A stretch of 64,000 nt of DNA from Procambarus clarkii. Taxonomy: Eukaryota; Arthropoda; Malacostraca; Decapoda; Cambaridae. Positions 14,301 to 26,093 of the stretch are shown here, in pieces. The stretch's first letter is position 1; every line of letters begins with the position of its first letter. Below the pieces are notes generated by a model that did no database searches, had not been told where the DNA came from, and worked only from the letters and a program-made list of their open reading frames with translations. Where the stretch lies: NCBI RefSeq assembly GCF_040958095.1, contig NC_091152.1, positions 21,980,906 through 22,044,905 on the forward strand. The letters run 5' to 3'. A program made the position numbers and the translations under genes.

Positions 14301-17300
14301 CCATCCTGGGGTTCTGTGCCCCATCACCATCCAGGGGTTCTGTGTCCCATCACCATCCTGGGGTTCTGTGCCCCATCACCATCTTGGGGTTCTGTGTCTC
14401 ATCACCATCCTGGGGTTCTGTGTCTCCATCACCATCCTGGGGTTCTGTGTCTCCATCACCATCCTGGGGATCTGTGTCTCCATCACCATCCTGGGGTTCT
14501 GTGTCACATCACGATCCTGGGGTTCTGTGCCCCATCACCATCCTGGGGTTCTGTGTCTCCATCACCATCCTGGGGTTCTGTGTCCCATCACCATCCTGGG
14601 GTTCTGTGTCCCCATCACCATCCTGGGTTTCTGTGTCCCATCACTATCCTGGGATTCTGTCTCCATCACCATCCTGGGGTTCTGTACCCCATCACCATCC
14701 TGGGGTTCTGTCTCCATCACCATCCTGGGGTTCTGTGTCCCCATCACCATCCTGGGGTTCTGTGTCCCCATCACCATCCTGGGGTTCTGTGTCCCATCAC
14801 CATCCTGGGGTTCTGTGTCCCCATCACCATCCTGGGGTTCTGTGTCCCATCACCATCCTGGGGTTCTGTCTCCATCACCATCCTGGGGTTCTGTACCCCA
14901 TCACCATCCTGGGGTTCTGTGCCCCATCACCATCCTGGGGTTCTGTGCCCTATCACCATCCTGGGGTTCTGTGCCCCATCACCATCCTGGGGTTCTGTGT
15001 CCCCATCACCATCCTGGGGTTCTGTGTCCCATCACCATCCTGGGGTTCTGTCTCCATCACCATCCTGGGGTTCTGTACCCCATCACCATCCTGGGGTTCT
15101 GCGCCCCATCACCATCCTGGGGTTCTGTGCCCTATCACCATCCTGGGGTTCTGTGCCCCATCACCATCCTGGGGTTCTGTGTCCCATCACCATGCTGGGG
15201 TTCTGTGTCCCATCACCATCCTGGGGTTCTGTTTCTCATCACCATCCTGGGGTTCTGTCTCATTACCATCCTGGGGTTCTGTGTCTCCATCACCATTCTG
15301 GGGTTCTGTGTCTCCATCACCATCCTGGGGTTCTGTGTCTCCATCACCATCCTGGGGTTCTGAGCCCCATCACCATCCTGGGGTTCTGTGTCTCATCACC
15401 ATCCTGGGGTTCTGTGCCCCATCACCATCCTGGGGTTCTGTGTCTCATCACAATCCTGGGGTTCTGTGTCCCATCACCATCCTGGGGTTCTGTGTCCCAT
15501 CACCATCCTGGGGTTCTGTGTCCCATCACCATTCTGGGGTTCTGTGTCCCATCACCATCCTGGGGTTCTGTGCCTCCATCACCATCCTGGGGTTCTGTGT
15601 CTCCATCACCATCCTGGGGTTCTGTGCCCCATCACCATCCTGGGGTTCTGTGTCCCATCACCATCCTGGGGTTCTGTGCCCCATCACCATCTTGGGGTTC
15701 TGTGTCTCATCACCATCTTGGGGTTCTGTGTCTCCATCACCATCCTGGGGTTCTGTGTCTCCATCACCATCCTGGGGTTCTGTGTCTCCATCACCATCCT
15801 GGGGTTCTGTGTCACATCACCATCCTGGGGTTCTGTGTCCCATCACCATCCTGGGGTTCTGTGTCTCCATCACCATTCTGGGTTCTGTGTCTCCATCACC
15901 ATCCTGGGGTTCTGTGTCTCCATCACCATCCTGGGGTTCTGTGTCCCATCACCATCCTGGGGTTCTGTGTCTCCATCACCATCCTGGGGTTCTGTGTCTC
16001 CATCACCATCCTAGGGTTCTGTGTCTCCATCACCATCCTGGGGTTCTGTGTCTCCATCACCATCCTGCGGTTCTGTGTCTCCATCACCATCCTGGGGTTC
16101 TGTGTCTCCATCACCATCCTGGGGTTCTGTGTCTCATCACCATCCTGGGGTTCTGTGTCTCCATCACCATCCTGGGGTTCTGTGTCTCCATCACCATCCT
16201 GGGGTTCTGTGTCTCCATCACCATCCTGGGGTTCTGTGTCTCCATCACCATCCTGGGGTTCTGTGTCCCATCACCATCCTGGGGTTCTGTGTCTCCATCA
16301 CCATCCTGGGGTTCTGTGTCCCATCACCATCCTGGGGTTCTGTGTCTCCATCACCATTCTGGGTTCTGTGTCTCCATCACCATCCTGGGGTTCTGTGTCT
16401 CCATCACCATCCTGGGGTTCTGTGTCCCATCACCATCCTAGGGTTCTGTGTCTCCATCACCATCCTGGGGTTCTGTGTCTACATCACCATCCTAGGGTTC
16501 TATGTCTCCATCACCATCCTGGGGTTCTGTGTCTCCATCACCATCCTGCGGTTCTGTGTCTCCATCACCATCCTGGGGTTCTGTGTCTCCATCACCATCC
16601 TGGGGTTCTGTGTCTCATCACCATCCTGGGTTTCTGTGTCTCCATCACCATCCTGGGGTTCTGTGTCTCCATCACCATCCTGGGGTTCTGTGTCTCATCA
16701 CCATCCTGGGGTTCTGTGTCTCCATCACCATCCTGGGGTTCTGTGTCTCCATCACCATCCTGGGGTTCTGTGTCTCCATCACTATCCTGGGGTTCTGTGT
16801 CTCCATCACCATCCTGGGGTTCTGTGTCTCCATCACCATCCTGGGGTTCTGTGTCTCATCACCATCCTGGGGTTCTGTGTCTCCATCACCATCCTGCGGT
16901 TCTGTGTCTCCATCACCATCCTGGGGTTCTGTGTCTCCATCACCATCCTGGGGTTCTGTGTCTCATCACCACCCTGGGGTTCTGTGTCTCCATCACCATC
17001 CTGGGGTTCTGTGTCTCCATCACCATCCTGGGGTTCTGTGTCTCCATCACCATCCTGGGGTTCTGTGTCTCCATCACCATCCTGGGGTTCTGTGTCCCAT
17101 CACCATCCTGGGGTTCTGTGTCTCCATCACCATCCTGGGGTTCTGTGTCCCATCACCATCCTGGGGTTCTGTGTCTCCATCACCATTCTGGGTTCTGTGT
17201 CTCCATCACCATCCTGGGGTTCTGTGTCTCCATCACCATCCTGGGGTTCTGTGTCCCATCACCATCCTAGGGTTCTGTGTCTCCATCACCATCCTGGGGT

Positions 17301-18136
17301 TCTGTGTCTACATCACCATCCTAGGGTTCTGTGTCTCCATCACCATCCTGGGGTTCTGTGTCTCCATCACCATCCTGCGGTTCTGTGTCTCCATCACCAT
17401 CCTGGGGTTCTGTGTCTCCATCACCATCCTGGGGTTCTGTGTCTCATCACCATCCTGGGTTTCTGTGTCTCCATCACCATCCTGGGGTTCTGTGTCTCCA
17501 TCACAATCCTGGGGTTCTGTGTCTCATCACCATCCTGGGGTTCTGTGTCTCCATCACCATCCTGGGGTACTGTGTCTCCATCACCATCCTGGGGTTCTGT
17601 GTCTCCATCACTATCCTGGGGTTCTGTGTCTCCATCACCATCCTGGGGTTCTGTGTCTCCATCACCATCCTGGGGTTCTGTGTCTCATCACCATCCTGGG
17701 GTTCTGTGTCTCCATCACCATCCTGGGGTTCTGTGTCTCCATCACCATCCTGGGGTTCTGTGCCTCCATCACCATCCTGGGGTTCTGTGTCTCATCACCA
17801 TCCTGGGGTTCTGTGTCTCATCACCATCCTGGGGTTCTGTGTCTCATCACCATCCTGGGGTTCTGTGTCCCATCACCATCCTGGGGTTCTGTGTCTCATC
17901 ACCATCCTGGGGTTCTGTGTCTCATCACCATCCTGGGGTTTTGTGTCCCATCACCATCCTGGGGTTCTGTGTCCCATCACCATCCTGGGGTTCTGTGTCT
18001 CATCACCATCCTGGGGTTCTGTGTCCCATCACCATCCTGGGGTTCTGTGTCTCATCACCATCCTGGGGTTCTGTGTCTCCATCACCATCCTGGGGTTCTG
18101 TGTCTCATCACCATCCTGGGGTTTTATGCCTCCATC
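2363..18136. repeat. 15.8-kb satellite of 25/26/27-bp monomers
   Basis: Uninterrupted tandem array of about 600 monomers with core CATCACCATCCTGGGGTTCT followed by a variable linker (GTGTCTC, GTGTCC, GTGCCC, GTACCC, GTCTC). Linker length sets the monomer at 25, 26 or 27 bp. The plus-strand monomer has no TAA, TAG or TGA in any frame, so all three frames stay open for kilobases (one run of 3870 codons at 5658-17270). Because 26-bp units shift the frame, the peptide cycles through HHHPGVLC, PSPSWGSV and ITILGFC. Nothing suggests translation. Rare CTATTTT, ATAATGGGG and GATCC variants mark higher-order copies. Confidence 0.97.
2651..13092. repeat. Higher-order repeat structure within the 26-bp satellite
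   Basis: The rare monomer variant CATCACTATTTTGGGG occurs at 2651, 5691, 9122 and 13093, giving intervals of 3040, 3431 and 3971 bp. A second marker, GGGATTCTGTCTCC, occurs twice per block about 1335 bp apart (for example near 5913 and 7248). Blocks from about 4580 and 8011 are nearly identical over roughly 3.2 kb, as are blocks from 9089 and 13060. The 540-bp difference between the last two intervals equals 20 monomers of 27 bp. A further repeat of about 829 bp links 16502 and 17331. Confidence 0.85.
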
Positions 18137-18139
18137 ACG

Positions 18140-18345
18140 TAAATAAAGAAGGGCAGAGAGTTATTAGGGTTAAGCGCCAAGCCACAACGACTATATAACA
18201 CTGGGAAGGGGTCAGGATAAGGACTGGGGGGATGGGACGGTGGGAAAGGAATGGTGCCCAACCACTTGGTGGACGGTCGGGGATTGAACGCCGACCCGCA
18301 TGAAGCGAGACCGTCGCTCTACCGTCTAACCCAAGTGGCTGAGCG
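18140..18345 (-). mobile_element. tRNA-derived SINE (minus strand)
   Basis: On the minus strand a tRNA-like head (GGTTAGACGGTAGAGCG, then GGCGTTCAATCCCCGACC as B-box region) is followed by a body ending in the CTTATCCTGACC and CGTTGTGGCTTGGCGC segments. The body matches the copy at 1497-1553. The copy directly borders the 3' end of the large satellite. Confidence 0.6.
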
Positions 18346-18686
18346 AACAAGCAGTGGTCTAGGAAAGTTAGATCGTCATCTGTTTCCGGTAAAGTGCGAA
18401 GTGTTTTACTATCAAGAGAAGAGATGGATTAACAAGCATTAGCCCATCTTTACCAGCACGGATCTAATTGGGTAATTACGCATCAAGGCTTTCAAATTTT
18501 TTACCAAAATCGTTTCATTACATGTGGAATAAACACGCCACAAAATACAACAGTAACTAGGAAAGCTTATTATAAGAAAGTTATATATTATCATCATAAT
18601 GTAATTATTGCAGGACTCAAAGGTATTTATATAACTGAAGACCAAGACCAGAGTCACGATATAAAATATATATAAATATGTACCAA
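18346..18686. other. Unassigned AT-rich sequence
   Basis: About 340 bp between the SINE and the 19-bp minisatellite. No coding or RNA feature seen. Confidence 0.4.
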
Positions 18687-18718
18687 ATGAACTTGGTATA
18701 TATTTATACCAAGTTCAT
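18687..18718. repeat. Perfect 14-bp hairpin at the edge of the 19-bp minisatellite
   Basis: ATGAACTTGGTATA (18687-18700) and its exact reverse complement TATACCAAGTTCAT (18705-18718) flank a 4-base TATT loop. The minisatellite starts within the last bases of the right arm. Confidence 0.8.
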
Positions 18719-21362
18719 GATAGTGATATAGGGCCATAGTGGTGTTATAGAGCCATGGTAGTGTTATAGAGCCATGGTGGTGTTATAGAACCATGGTGGT
18801 GTTATAGATCCATGATGGTGTTATAGAGCCATTGTGGTGTTATAGAGCCATGGTGGTGTTATAGAGCCATGGTGGTGTTATAGAACCATGGTGGTGTTAT
18901 AGAGCCATGATGGTGTTATAGAGCCATTGTGGTGTTATAGAGCCATGGTGGTGTTATAGAGCCATGGTGGTGTTATAGAGCCATGGTAGTGTTATAGAGC
19001 CATGGTGGTGTTATAAAACCATGGTGGTGTTATAGAGCCATGATGGTGTTATAGAGCCATTGTGGTGTTATAGAGCCATGGTGGTGTTATAGAGCCATGG
19101 TAGTGTTATAGAGCCATGGTGGTGTTATAGAGCCATCATGGTGTTATAGAGCCATTGTGGTGTTATAGAGCCATGCTGGTGTTATAGAGCCATGGTGGTG
19201 TTATAGAGCCATTGTGGTGTTATAGAGCCATGATGGTGTTATAGGGCCCTGGTGGTGTTATAGAGCCATGGAGGTGTTATAGTGCCATGGTGGTGTTATA
19301 GAGCCATGGTGGTGTTATAGAGCCATGGTGGTGGTATAGCGCAATGGTGGTGTTATAGAGCATAATGGTGTTATAGAGCCATGGTGGTGTTATGGAGCCA
19401 TGATGGTGTTATGGAGCCATGATGGTGTTATAGAGCCATGGTGGTGTTATAGAACCATGGTGGTGTTATAGAGCCATCATGGTGTTATAGAGCAATGATG
19501 GTGTTATGGAGCCATGGTGGTGTTATGGAGCCATGACGGTGTTATAGAGCCATGATAGTGTTATAGAGCCATGGTGGTGTTATAGAGCCATGACGGTGTT
19601 ACAGAGCCAAGATGGTGTTATAGAACGATAATGGTGTTATAGAGCCATGGTGGTGTTATAAACCCATGATGGTGTTATTGAGCCAAGATGGTGTTATAGA
19701 GCCAATATGGTGTTATAGAGCCAGGATGGTGTTAAAGAGCCATGATGGTGTTGTAGAGCCATCATGGTGTTGTAGAGCCATGGTGGTGTTATAGAGCCAT
19801 GGTGGTGTTATAGAGCCATGGTGGTGTTACAGAGCCAAGATGGTGGTATTGAGCCATTATGGTGTTATAGAGACATGATGGTGCTATAGTGCCATGGTGT
19901 TATAGAGCCATGATGGTGTTATAGAGCCATGGTGGTGGTATAGAGCCATGGTGGTGTTATAGAGCCATAGTGGTGTTATAGAGCCATGGTGGTGTTATAG
20001 AGCTAAGATGGTGTTATAGAGCCATGGTGGTGTTATAGAGCCAAGATGGTGTTTTAGAGCCATTATGGTGTTATAGAGCCATGATGGTGTTACAGAGCCA
20101 GGATGGTGTTATTGAGCCATGATGGTGTTATGGAGCCAAGATGGTGTTAAAGAGCCATGTTGGTGTCATAGAGTCATGATGGTGTTATAGAGCCATGATG
20201 GTGTTATAGAGCCATGGTGGTGTTATAGAGTCATGATGGTGTTATAGAGCCAAGATGGTGTTAAAGAGCCATGATGGTGTTACAGAGCTAAGATGGTGTT
20301 ATAGAGCCATGGTCGTGTTATAGAGCCATCATGGTGTTATTGAGCCATGATGGTGTTATAGAGCTAAGATGGTGTTAGAGCTATGATGGTGTTGTAGAGC
20401 TATCATGGTGTTATAGAGCCATGGTGGTGTTACAGAGCTAAGATGGTGTTTTATAGATCCATGGTGTTATAGAGCCATGATGGTGTTATAGAGCCATGAT
20501 GGTGTTATAGCGCCATGATTGTGTTACAGAGCCATCATGGTGTTATAGAGCCATTATGGTGTTATTGAGCCATGATCGTGTTATAGATCCATGGTGTTAT
20601 AGAGCCAAGATGGTGTTAAAGAGCCATGATGGTGTTACAGAGCTAAGATGGTGTTGTAGAGCCATGATGGTGTTATAGAGCCATTATGGTGTTATAAAGC
20701 CATGATGGTGTTACAGATCCAAATGGTGTTATAGAGCCATGATGGTGTTGTAGAGCCATCATGGTGTTATAGAGCCATCATGGTGTTACAGAGCTAAGAT
20801 GGTGTTATAGAGCCATTGTGGTGTTATAGATCCATGATGGTGTTATAGAGCCATGATTGTGTTATAGAGCCATGATGGTGTTACAGAGCCAAGATGGTGT
20901 TAATGAGCCATGATGGTGTTATAGAGCCAAGATGGTGTTATAGAGCCATGGTGGTGTTACAGAGCAAAGATGGTGTTATAGAGCCATGGTTGTGGTATAG
21001 AGCCATCATGGTGTTATAGAGCCATGATGGTGTTATAGAGCTATGGTGGTGTTATAGAGCAATGATGGTGTTATAGAGTCATGATGGTGTTATAGAGATA
21101 TGGTGGTGTTATAGAGCAATGGTGGTGTTATAGAGCCATGATGGTGTTTTAGAGCTATGATGGTGTTATAGAGCCATGATGGTGTTATAGAGCTATGGTG
21201 GTGTTATAGAGCAATGATGGTGTTATAGAGTCATGATGGTGTTATAGAGATATGGTGGTGTTATAGAGCAATGGTGGTGTTATAGAGCCATGATGGTGTT
21301 ATAGAGCTATGATGGTGTTATAGAGCCATGATGGTGTTACAGAGCCATGATGGTGTTATGGA
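18717..21362. repeat. 19-bp minisatellite, about 139 copies
   Basis: Tandem array of a GAGCCATGRTGGTGTTATA-type unit. Monomers drift more towards the 3' end (GAGCTA, GAGCAA, ACAGAG variants). A subrepeat near 21030-21110 recurs near 21180-21260. The array stops where the first CR1-like LINE fragment begins. Confidence 0.95.
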
Positions 21363-21371
21363 GTACATCAA

Positions 21372-23115
21372 TACATCACGCAGAAGTATATCGAGGCAGC
21401 AGCCAAGTTTGTCCCGGTCCAAAAGGAAAAACACGAATTGCAGACAAGAAACCCATGGTTTAATCAGAGATGTTAGCTTCATAAGCAACTAAGTACAAGG
21501 ACGCGGAGAAACTATATAAATAACAGACCACCAGAGAGAAGATGAAGATACCAGAGGGCCAGGAATGTGTACCTGAGGGTAAGAAGAGAGACAGACACAC
21601 AGTACGAACATGACATAGCAAGTAAGGCAAAGACTCAACATAATTGCTGCACAGTCACATGAAAAGGAAATCGAGAGTGAAGGAATACAGTTGAGGATAG
21701 AGGCAGATAGGTTCATTACTAAGGACAAGTAGGTGTGAGATACACAATAGCGGTCCCCTTACTTGCATACCTTGCAAGGTGATGGAGAAGATTGTGAAAA
21801 AAGTTGTAGAACATCTAAAAAAAGAGAACTTTGTAACACTTAACCAGATTAGTTCAGGGATGGTAAATCTTTCCCCACATGTTTAATACTGTGACCAGGT
21901 GACAAAAGTCAGGCAAGAAAGAGAAGGGTTGACATACTTCATATTTAGGAGTGTCAGAAAGCCTTTGCCACATCACCCTATATGTGACTAGTGCACAAGC
22001 TGGAGATGCTGGCAGGAGTGAAAGGGAATGTACTCCATTGGATAAGGGAGTACCTAAGCAACAGAAGACAGCGAGTCACTGTGAGGGGTGAGGTCTCAGA
22101 GTGGCGAGACGTCACTAATGGAGTCCCACAGGGATCAGTCCTTGGATCTATCCTGTTTCTGATATATAAACGATCTCCCATGAGGAAATAGATTCGTTCC
22201 TCTCAATGTTTGCTAATGAAGCGAAACTTATGAGAAGGATTAAGACAGAGGAAGATATCAAGCAACTACAAGATGGCCTAGACAAACTCAACAAATTGTC
22301 CAACAAATGGCTACTAAAGTTTAACTCAAGTAAATGTAAAGTAATGAAGCTAGATGACGGAAGCAGGAGCCCAAACACAAGGAACAAACTGGGAGATGAC
22401 GTCCTCCATGAATCTGACAGAGAGACAGGCCCAGGAGGTGATATCACGCCGAACCTGTCTCCTGAAGCCAACATCAAAAAAAGGCCACATCATACATCAG
22501 TAACGTATACGAGGTTGGCTAACATCAGAACTGCTTTAAGAAATTTGTGTAAGGAATCACTTAGAACCTTTTATACCACATATGTCACACCAATTCTGGA
22601 ATATGCGGCTCCTGCAAGAAGTCCATACCTTGTCAAGCATAAGACGAAGCTGGAGAAGGTTCAAAGGTATGCTACCAGACTAGTCCCAGAATTACGAGGT
22701 ATGAATTACGAGGAAAGGCTGCTTGAATTGCAACTCACGATACTGCAAGACAGAAGAGTTCGGGAAGACATGATTACCACATACAAAATTTTAAAAGGAA
22801 CTGACAGGGCAGATAAAGAGAGATTATTTAAGACAGGTGGTACTCGCACACGGGGACACCTGTGAAAATTGAGTAGGAAAATGAGCCATAAAGACTCTAG
22901 AAAGAACTTTTTCAGTGTCTGAGTAGTTAATAAATGGAATGCATTAGGCAGTGATGTGGTGGAGGCTGACTCCATACGTAATTTTGAAGGTAGATATGAT
23001 AGAGCCCAGAAGACTCAGGAACCTGTACATCAGTTGACACAGTCACAGTTGAGTGACGAGACCAAAGAGCCGAAACTCAACATCCCCCCCCTCCCCACAA
23101 GCACAATTAGGTGAC
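21372..23115 (+). pseudogene. CR1-like LINE copy 1, decayed and internally deleted
   Basis: Begins in the linker between endonuclease and reverse transcriptase (reading like AAKFVPVQKEKHELQTRNPW after frame correction) and continues through a degenerate linker. It then jumps near 21740 straight to the RT motif equivalent to CIPCKVMEK, so the region coding for the PDGISPW and NYRPVSLT motifs is lost. Open pieces at 21991-22191 (NRRQRVTVRGEVSEW, NGVPQGSVLGSILFL) and 22206-22865 retain RT and C-terminal sequence. The FADDAK catalytic motif has become FANEAK, so both aspartates are changed and the enzyme would be dead. The 3' end has the family AGCACAATTAGGTGACTAC terminus followed by AC-rich repeats. 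It is the most diverged of the four copies. Confidence 0.85.
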
Positions 23116-23499
23116 TACACACACAAACGCATACACGAACACAAACACACACACACACACAGGTGTACAGATTGAGGTAAAAGATTATCAAATTCTCGTT
23201 CAGGATATCATATATATTTAAAAATCTCAGAGTGGCTCATTTAGGCAGAGGTAACGCATAAGGGATATCTTGACACATACAAGCACGCCCGCCCATGTAC
23301 GTATACACGCACACAAGTGTGCACACGCTAAAACAGACACACACACACGTGCACACACACGTGCACACACACACACACACACACACAATTGTTCAGTTAG
23401 GGGAAAAGGCATTAACACCTGGGATAGGACCTTACTATTCCCCCCCCCCCTCTTGACCCCACCATCTGACCTGACCTGACTTAGTCGCCATCTCCGCCC
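23116..23499. repeat. AC-rich microsatellites and spacer
   Basis: (AC)n-rich tracts near 23116-23160 and 23335-23390, with about 170 bp of unassigned sequence between. A poly-C stretch lies near 23441-23455. No gene. Confidence 0.75.
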
Positions 23500-24165
<666 letters not shown>

Positions 24166-25016
24166 ATGGCAGCCAGAGGTCCCAGGGGAACAGGAAAGAG
24201 CCAAGGTGACGAGATGAAGGAAATGTTCGCCCAGTTTCTGGAGGACATCAAGAGTGAGATGCAAGAAATGATGCAGGAAATGAAGAACGAAATAAGCAAC
24301 CTGAAAAGAGAGCTGACAGCAGCAAAGGAGGAGATTAGAGCCCTCAAAGAGAATGGTATCGAGGCTGAGAATCAGAAAACCACCCAGGGAGAAGGTGGTA
24401 ATAGTTTTCTGGATGAGAATGCCACAATAAAAGCAACATTTGTGGAAATACTAAAAAAAAATAACTCTGAAGTAATGACTGCAGTGATGGAGGTGGCCAT
24501 GAAAGCAGCCACCTCGCAGGAGGCAGCACGCTCCACTAGCCAACTGCTGGTAAGGAGCAGATCAGTGGTTGCTGTGGGTATTAAGGAGCAGGAAGGATCT
24601 AATAGGACAGAGTGGAATGACAAGGACAAAGCAGCAGTGAATGAAGTACTAAAGGCACTAGACATGGAAGGGGCTGAGCATAGCATTGAGAAGGTTTTCA
24701 GGCTAGGCCGGTACAACAAAGACCGAGACCGAATGATAAAGATAGTGTTTGCAAACGAGAACACAAAGGAGAAGATCCTATCAAGGAAGAGCTCCCTGAA
24801 AACGTGGGAAAATTAAAAAATGTATTCCTCCAGAGAGACATGACAAGGGAGGAGAGAGCCGTGGCGGCAGAAGCAAGGAAGAGGCGCAGGGCGAGAGGGG
24901 AAAACCAGGAAGTCACAGCTCCCAACACAACACCCCCAGAGGCGAGGGGGGAACCCACAACCAGCTACCCAGTAACACCAGAAGGGAGGACAACCCCGCC
25001 TCCCTCCTCTGCATAG
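24166..25016 (+). pseudogene. CR1-like LINE copy 2, ORF1 (RNA-binding protein, one frameshift)
   Basis: I start at the ATG at 24166 (MAARGPRGTGKSQGDEMKE) because everything upstream is simple C/T repeat. The first part runs to a stop at 24814-24816. The second part continues in another frame (LKNVFLQRDMTREERAVAAE) to 25016. A 1-base shift in the A-rich run near 24808-24816 explains this, so ORF1 was about 280 codons. Residues 15-65 are a heptad-rich predicted coiled coil (MKEMFAQFLEDIKSEMQEMM). The second half has the pattern RLGRYNKDRDRMIKIVF plus a basic tail (ARKRRRARGE), like the RRM-like nucleic-acid-binding part of many arthropod LINE ORF1 proteins. Expected role: binding element RNA as a trimer or oligomer during retrotransposition. 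The family match is by pattern only. Confidence 0.75.
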
Positions 25017-25356
25017 AAAACCCCCCTACCCCAAACCCTCCCTGCCCCCACTCAAATGTTCAGCCAAATCTCCCTCCCCCCACACCCAATCCCCACCCTT
25101 CTACCCCTCCCCTCCTCCCGAGTCCTCCCTCCCCCCTTTTCCTTCCCGTCCTCCCTCCCCTTTCACCCCATACCCTCCCTGTCCCTCCCCCTTCACTGGA
25201 TCCCCCGCCCCTCATCCCAGTATCCTCTGAGACCCTGTTATCCACCTCACAGGTCCTCACACCCATGGAACAGCCTCCCCCACCAGCAGAACACTCACCA
25301 ATGAGACGATTTGAGAAGGGACAGAAGAAAGTGAGCCTCAAAGCGATGTACACTAC
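25017..25356 (+). other. C-rich stretch between LINE ORF1 and ORF2
   Basis: Pyrimidine-rich sequence without a convincing frame. Near 25300-25345 the element's ORF2 appears to begin (MRRFEKGQKKVSLKAMYT), but a shift near 25350 puts a TAG in that frame before the endonuclease. The true ORF2 start is uncertain. Confidence 0.6.
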
Positions 25357-26093
25357 ATAGATGGAATTACAAATAAAGCAAATGAGCTTGGAGAACTGGT
25401 ATTAGAGGAAAACCCAGACATAATAGCCCTCACAGAAACAAAGATCACGAAAACGATAACAAATGCAGTGTTCCCACAGGACTATTATGTTATGAGGAAA
25501 GAGAGGGAAGGAAGAGGTGGGGGTGGTGTAGCTCTGCTGGTAAGAAAAGGCTGGGATTTTGAGGAGATGGATATTCAGGGCTGTGAAGGTTTCAGTGACT
25601 ACATAGCAGGTACTGTAACAAAAGGAGGGAAAAAAATTATAGTAGCAGTCATATATAATCCACCACCAAATGACAGAAGACCTAGACAGGAATATGATAG
25701 AAACAACATGGCCAAAATTAACATAATAGAAAGAGCAGCTTCTGTTGCTAGCAGGATTGGATCTGGACTACTAATTATGGGAGACTTCAACCATGGGAAG
25801 ATAGATTGGAAGAACAGAGACCCGCATGGAGGACCAGAAACATGGAGAGCTAAGCTGCTGGACGTGGCAACAAGAAACTTTCTAAGCCAGCACACCAAAG
25901 AACCAACAAGAATGAGAGGAGAAGATGAACCAGCAATGCTTGATTTGATATTTACCCTAAATGAGTGGGATATAAGGGAAGTTAAGATGGAAGCGCCCTT
26001 GGGAATGAGTGACCACAGTGTATTGAACTTTGAGTACCTGGTAGAACTAGGACTTATCTTCCCCCAAAAAGAACTAGGAATCAAAAGAAACTG
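25357..26093 (+). pseudogene. CR1-like LINE copy 2, APE-type endonuclease domain of ORF2
   Basis: Open frame reading IDGITNKANELGELVLEENP at its start and ending at a stop at about 26092. Apurinic-endonuclease landmarks are present in order: TETK (catalytic glutamate), GVALLVRKGWDF, GDFNHGKIDW and the terminal SDHSVL (Asp-His pair). In intact elements this domain nicks target DNA to prime reverse transcription. It is out of frame with both the upstream start and the RT. It also seems to lack a linker segment that copy 1 keeps (around residues NPW), suggesting a deletion near 26050-26090. The catalytic residues themselves look preserved. Confidence 0.85.

Noticed and set aside
5658-17270. 3870-codon open frame as a giant repetitive protein gene
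   Set aside because: All three plus frames are open at once because the satellite monomer lacks stops. There is no start context, no flanking exon and no sign of purifying selection.
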